Assembly (NCBI RefSeq): GCF_016587375.1
Contig: NZ_BNJG01000008.1
Location: forward strand, 1-64,000
DNA length: 64,000 bases
DNA from: Ktedonobacter robiniae
Lineage (GTDB): Bacteria; Chloroflexota; Ktedonobacteria; Ktedonobacterales; Ktedonobacteraceae
Direction: 5' to 3'
Below, in pieces: positions 60,919 through 64,000 of this stretch (the stretch's first letter is position 1; each line of letters starts with the position of its first letter). The notes under the pieces are model-generated. The model was not told where the DNA came from, searched no databases, and saw nothing but the letters and a program-made list of their open reading frames with translations. Position numbers and translations under genes: made by a program.

Positions 60919-63900
60919 TTAATCCTTATTCAAGCGCAGTGCTTGCGCGGGTAGCAGGTGTAGCACGTGACGCGTGACGAGGAAGATAATGAGTACGCAG
61001 ACAAGAACAAAGGCCAGGAAGGCAAAGGCCAGCGAAGTGGGCGCCTGAACCTGGACTTGAATGGTACGTTGCAGCATGTAGAAGTCCAGGCTCGTGATGT
61101 TACCCAGGGCGTTACTTACTGGTGTACTGCTGATCATGAGCCTGGGAATCAGGGTAAAGGTGAAAAGCAGGCCGAAGACGACCCCGAAGAAGAGCGCGAC
61201 CAGGTGAATAACTCCCTGTTCCCAGATGAGGATGCGTGCCACCAGGGGCGGCTCTGTCCCCAAGGCCCGCAAGACCGCGAAACTAAGTTGCCGCTCATGA
61301 ATGCTATTCCAGGTAATTAGTATGTTTCCACACAGGCCCAGCAGGAGCGCGGTAGCCGTGCCAAGTGCGAGGAGCAGCAAGAGATCCAGGGTCAGTGGAT
61401 CTGTACGGAGCGCCTCAAGGAGCGCGCGCCGATCCTGAAGGTTTGCCAATCCTACTTCATTGGAACCGTTCAATTGCGCACGCAGGCGAGCCAGGAGAGC
61501 AGGATTATCGCTGGTTCGCAACCATGCGTGTGTGAGGGGGAGTGGCTGCTTATCTGTATGCGAGTGATAAGCAGCGAGTGTCTGGTAGTCTACCAGGAGC
61601 GCTGGCCTCGCAGGCTGATCGGTAGAGGAAGGTGAGTCGTACATCCCTTCAATCATATTGACGCGTGCGAGTGCTTCGTAGGTAGTGGTATAGGCGTGAC
61701 CAGAATCATACGAAGTCAGCGTAAACGTCTTGCCTGGCGAAAGATGCAACTGCTCCCAGCCCAGAGTATCAACCAGGGCAGGTACCACTTGAGGGTAGCC
61801 GGCTGCGGGCCGTCGTCGTGCGAGCTCACGCGTCAGAGCCTCAAGAGGTTGCTCGGAGTTTTGTGTGCTCCAGTAGGTTGCTCGCGCGTAGGTTTTGGCA
61901 TCGACGGCGCGAATGTGGAAGGAGTGGCTCTTATCCTGAAAACTGACGATCTCGCTACCAAGCGAGACTGAGCTGACTCCTGGAAGCGCGTTGTATGTCT
62001 GGTATGTACTTATGATTGATGGCGTGACCTTTCCCACAAAAGAGCCACTGAAGTCAGCGACACTTTCATAGCGGGCAAGCTCCGTGAGCCGTTGCTGCTG
62101 TGAATCGTTAAAGATAAGCGTCAGCATGATGAACGAAGATGCGAGTGCGAGCAATAACGTGATCTGCAAGGGCCGGCCTGGCGAACGCGTCATTTGGGCC
62201 AGCGCGAGCATGGGTGGAGCAGTTCTCCCGCGATGGGCTAGCCGGGCTAAAAGATTGAGTCCACGAGGCGCGAAGCGCAGGAAACAGAAGAGGATGCTGA
62301 GCATGAAAAAGAACGGTGCCAGCAGGGCAACAGGGGTAGCGATGGCGTAAATCGTGTCATCTGAAAGCAAGCCCTGGAGTTGAAAGACATAGTTCGCTAT
62401 GAGATAGAGTACCAGCGCGATAACTGCGGAGATGGCGTCCAGGTAGAAGCGTTCCCAGTAGGGACGTTGCGTTACGCGTGCGCTCTCGTATCGCTGCGTG
62501 AGTACGTTTAAACGCAAGCTTTGTGCCAGGGTGAAAAGCATACTCCCCATCCCCGCGAGCAGCGCGAGGAGCGCATATGGAATGACGCTTTGCAATGTCA
62601 CCATTGGCTGTCGCCAGAGGATCATTGTGGTGTCTTGAGCCAATGATGGCAAGAGTGGCTGGGTAATCGTGCTTACTACCAGGGGAGCGAGCAGTATCCC
62701 AACAATCAGTGCAATAAGTGATACGACCAGGCCTTGTAGTGAAAAGGCACATATGATCTGAAAGGAACTCGCTCCCCGACTGCGAAGAAGGGCGATGCCC
62801 GATGATTGGCGCTCAATGAGCAGCGAAATAAGTACGCTCATGAAGAAGAGGTCAAGCAAGATGGTAGGAAGCGAAATAATGAGAACCGGGACGTGAGAAA
62901 GCGTTATATGCGTGCTCAACTGGTTGAGTACCGAGGGGCCAGTGCCCACCAGAGGACTACTATAGCTCAAGTCCAGTAGGTAGGGCGATGGCAGATTATA
63001 TAACGTATAGCTATGTAATGCAACTCCATTGTAGAAGTCCAGGTCCGTGCTTCTCAACGCCTCGCGAAAACTGGTATAGCGATCAATAGACAGGCGCGAA
63101 GGATCAATAAACAGGTCCCAGTAAGCGAAGACGGTGGAATCAAAGACAAACGCCTCTGGCGAGGAAGGCTGGGAGTTCGTTGTGTCAGCCGCTTGCGCCT
63201 GCAAGAATTGCTCCTGGCACCAGGCGCCCAGCGCATCGCTTGAGAGCAACAGGGGGAAGCTTAAAGGTCTGGTATAGTTGGGGATGAGAGGCGTGGGTAG
63301 AAAGCTCGTCCCATGCCAGAAAATGTCGCTTGTATTGGCTGCGATAAGGCCCACGACGCGTAGGGTCAGGCGAGTCGTACGCTTATAAGAAGTATCGCTG
63401 AAGGGTGTCTCCTCCTTCGCTTCCACGCTGGTATAGTAGCCTACGCTGGTCGTTATGATTGAGCCAGGCGATACGCGCAAAAGCGCGGCGGACTCCTGAG
63501 TCAGAAGGACTTCAATCTCGCCATGCTGCTGACTGGAAGGAAAGCGCCCACTGAGCAGGTGCACATGCGAGCGCATCTGCTGGATGTTGGTAGAGATGAA
63601 GCCGAGTTGATCCTCGTGGTCGGGTCCAGTCGGTGTCACGAGTGGAAAACCATTCACCCGGTATTGTGCCGACTGATCCTGTGTCAGGTAGGGGGCAAGA
63701 TGCTCTTTAAACGGGGCTGTGCTCGCTGATGTCATTGAAGCCAGCAATTGAGGGGAAAGGGCCTGCGCCTCCGCACTGATTGTAATGCGTGTATTTTCGG
63801 GCGAGACGCGCAGGGCCTGGCGCAGACTGGCTGTGCCTGTGACCTGTTCAAGGAGCGGAATCGCGCATAGCAAAAGCACCGCCGCGCTCATACCCAGGCA

Positions 63901-63978
63901 CATCGTCAGGAGCAGTAATCTATTTGGGCGCCAGCTCCACCGCGCCAGGCTGAGAGCCAACAGTACACTCTGATACAC
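60919..63978 (-). CDS. ABC transporter permease of the FtsX/MacB type (large, two FtsX domains)
   Basis: This protein of about 1019 residues has ten membrane helices. A first helix (residues 20-42) is followed by a large outside domain, then an FtsX-type block ('LLDLFFMSVLISLLIERQSS', 'GIALLRSRGASSFQIICAFS'). A second outside domain and a C-terminal FtsX block follow ('LGLCGNILITWNSIHERQLS', 'FAVLRALGTEPPLVARILIW'). The duplicated layout is that of LolC/MacB-like lipid or peptide export permeases whose ATPase is a separate LolD-type protein. The frame stays open to the window edge; GTG at 63978 is the likely start, but no good ribosome site is visible, so the true start may lie outside. Confidence 0.85.
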   Translation of the reverse strand: MYQSVLLALSLARWSWRPNRLLLLTMCLGMSAAVLLLCAIPLLEQVTGTASLRQALRVSPENTRITISAEAQALSPQLLASMTSASTAPFKEHLAPYLTQDQSAQYRVNGFPLVTPTGPDHEDQLGFISTNIQQMRSHVHLLSGRFPSSQQHGEIEVLLTQESAALLRVSPGSIITTSVGYYTSVEAKEETPFSDTSYKRTTRLTLRVVGLIAANTSDIFWHGTSFLPTPLIPNYTRPLSFPLLLSSDALGAWCQEQFLQAQAADTTNSQPSSPEAFVFDSTVFAYWDLFIDPSRLSIDRYTSFREALRSTDLDFYNGVALHSYTLYNLPSPYLLDLSYSSPLVGTGPSVLNQLSTHITLSHVPVLIISLPTILLDLFFMSVLISLLIERQSSGIALLRSRGASSFQIICAFSLQGLVVSLIALIVGILLAPLVVSTITQPLLPSLAQDTTMILWRQPMVTLQSVIPYALLALLAGMGSMLFTLAQSLRLNVLTQRYESARVTQRPYWERFYLDAISAVIALVLYLIANYVFQLQGLLSDDTIYAIATPVALLAPFFFMLSILFCFLRFAPRGLNLLARLAHRGRTAPPMLALAQMTRSPGRPLQITLLLALASSFIMLTLIFNDSQQQRLTELARYESVADFSGSFVGKVTPSIISTYQTYNALPGVSSVSLGSEIVSFQDKSHSFHIRAVDAKTYARATYWSTQNSEQPLEALTRELARRRPAAGYPQVVPALVDTLGWEQLHLSPGKTFTLTSYDSGHAYTTTYEALARVNMIEGMYDSPSSTDQPARPALLVDYQTLAAYHSHTDKQPLPLTHAWLRTSDNPALLARLRAQLNGSNEVGLANLQDRRALLEALRTDPLTLDLLLLLALGTATALLLGLCGNILITWNSIHERQLSFAVLRALGTEPPLVARILIWEQGVIHLVALFFGVVFGLLFTFTLIPRLMISSTPVSNALGNITSLDFYMLQRTIQVQVQAPTSLAFAFLAFVLVCVLIIFLVTRHVLHLLPAQALRLNKD

Positions 63979-64000
63979 GGAATAAATAGGAGGCCTGAGC

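Noticed and set aside
1..64000. tRNA, rRNA or CRISPR arrays
   Set aside because: No cloverleaf-like CCA-ended segment, rRNA motif or regular repeat-spacer pattern was found when reading both strands by eye; short tRNAs could still be missed without a search tool.

Overview
The window looks like chromosomal DNA of a soil-type, GC-moderate Chloroflexota of the Ktedonobacteria kind. The pointers are large MalT/LAL-type and NB-ARC-type LuxR regulators, many short xenobiotic or resistance genes (VOC, DoxX, YCII, deazaflavin reductase, P450), ECF sigma factors paired with single-pass membrane proteins, abundant group II introns, and long perfect hairpins at gene ends. The taxonomic call is inference: there is no rRNA or tRNA gene in the window.

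Layout. 1-4.1 kb: end of an ArsR-type regulator, an ECF sigma/membrane protein pair, an isochorismatase-fold protein, and the remains of a tetR-MFS efflux pair. 4.2-6.5 kb: a copper-type locus (HMA chaperone, ArsP/YraQ-like permease, cupredoxin lipoprotein) behind a good promoter with a CsoR-like palindrome. 6.5-18.8 kb: an alpha-glucan utilisation locus with a LacI regulator, a sugar ABC importer (binding protein and two permeases, the second frameshifted), a secreted GH87-type alpha-1,3-glucanase with three malectin-like domains, and a GH31 alpha-glucosidase. The secreted enzyme would cut polymer outside, the importer would take up oligosaccharides, GH31 would finish them inside, and LacI would sense them.

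18.9-30.2 kb: a nucleotidyltransferase-fold protein, then about 10 kb of small resistance or detoxification genes (MFS, F420/deazaflavin-type reductase, VOC, DoxX, YCII, CMD) and a frameshifted LAL regulator, bracketed by two Tn3-family transposase remnants in inverted orientation. 30.2-46.6 kb: MarR-DrrAB-like exporter, FAD monooxygenase, TPR protein, cupin/MarR divergent pair, a second sigma/membrane pair (sigma broken by a stop), APH-like kinase, PLP aminotransferase, VOC, DinB-like protein, P450 and an orphan atpD. 46.7-51 kb: RimL-like acetyltransferase, a 947-residue LuxR regulator and a Trypco1-like protein.

51.0-59.2 kb is the most remarkable part. A VOC gene is cut in two by a 7.7-kb insertion. 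The insertion is an IscB (OMEGA, RNA-guided nuclease) element of the IS200/IS605 type. It has itself been invaded twice by group II introns: one lies in the untranslated omega-RNA region ahead of iscB, the other inside iscB between its HNH and RuvC-III parts. The second intron's maturase is in turn broken by an IS3-family element with a 3-bp target duplication. Each layer can be removed on paper and restores the reading frame beneath it. 59.5-64 kb holds an amidase and a large FtsX-type permease that runs to the window edge.

Several genes carry single-base shifts in short homopolymers (second sugar permease, LAL regulator). These may be real decay or base-calling errors.
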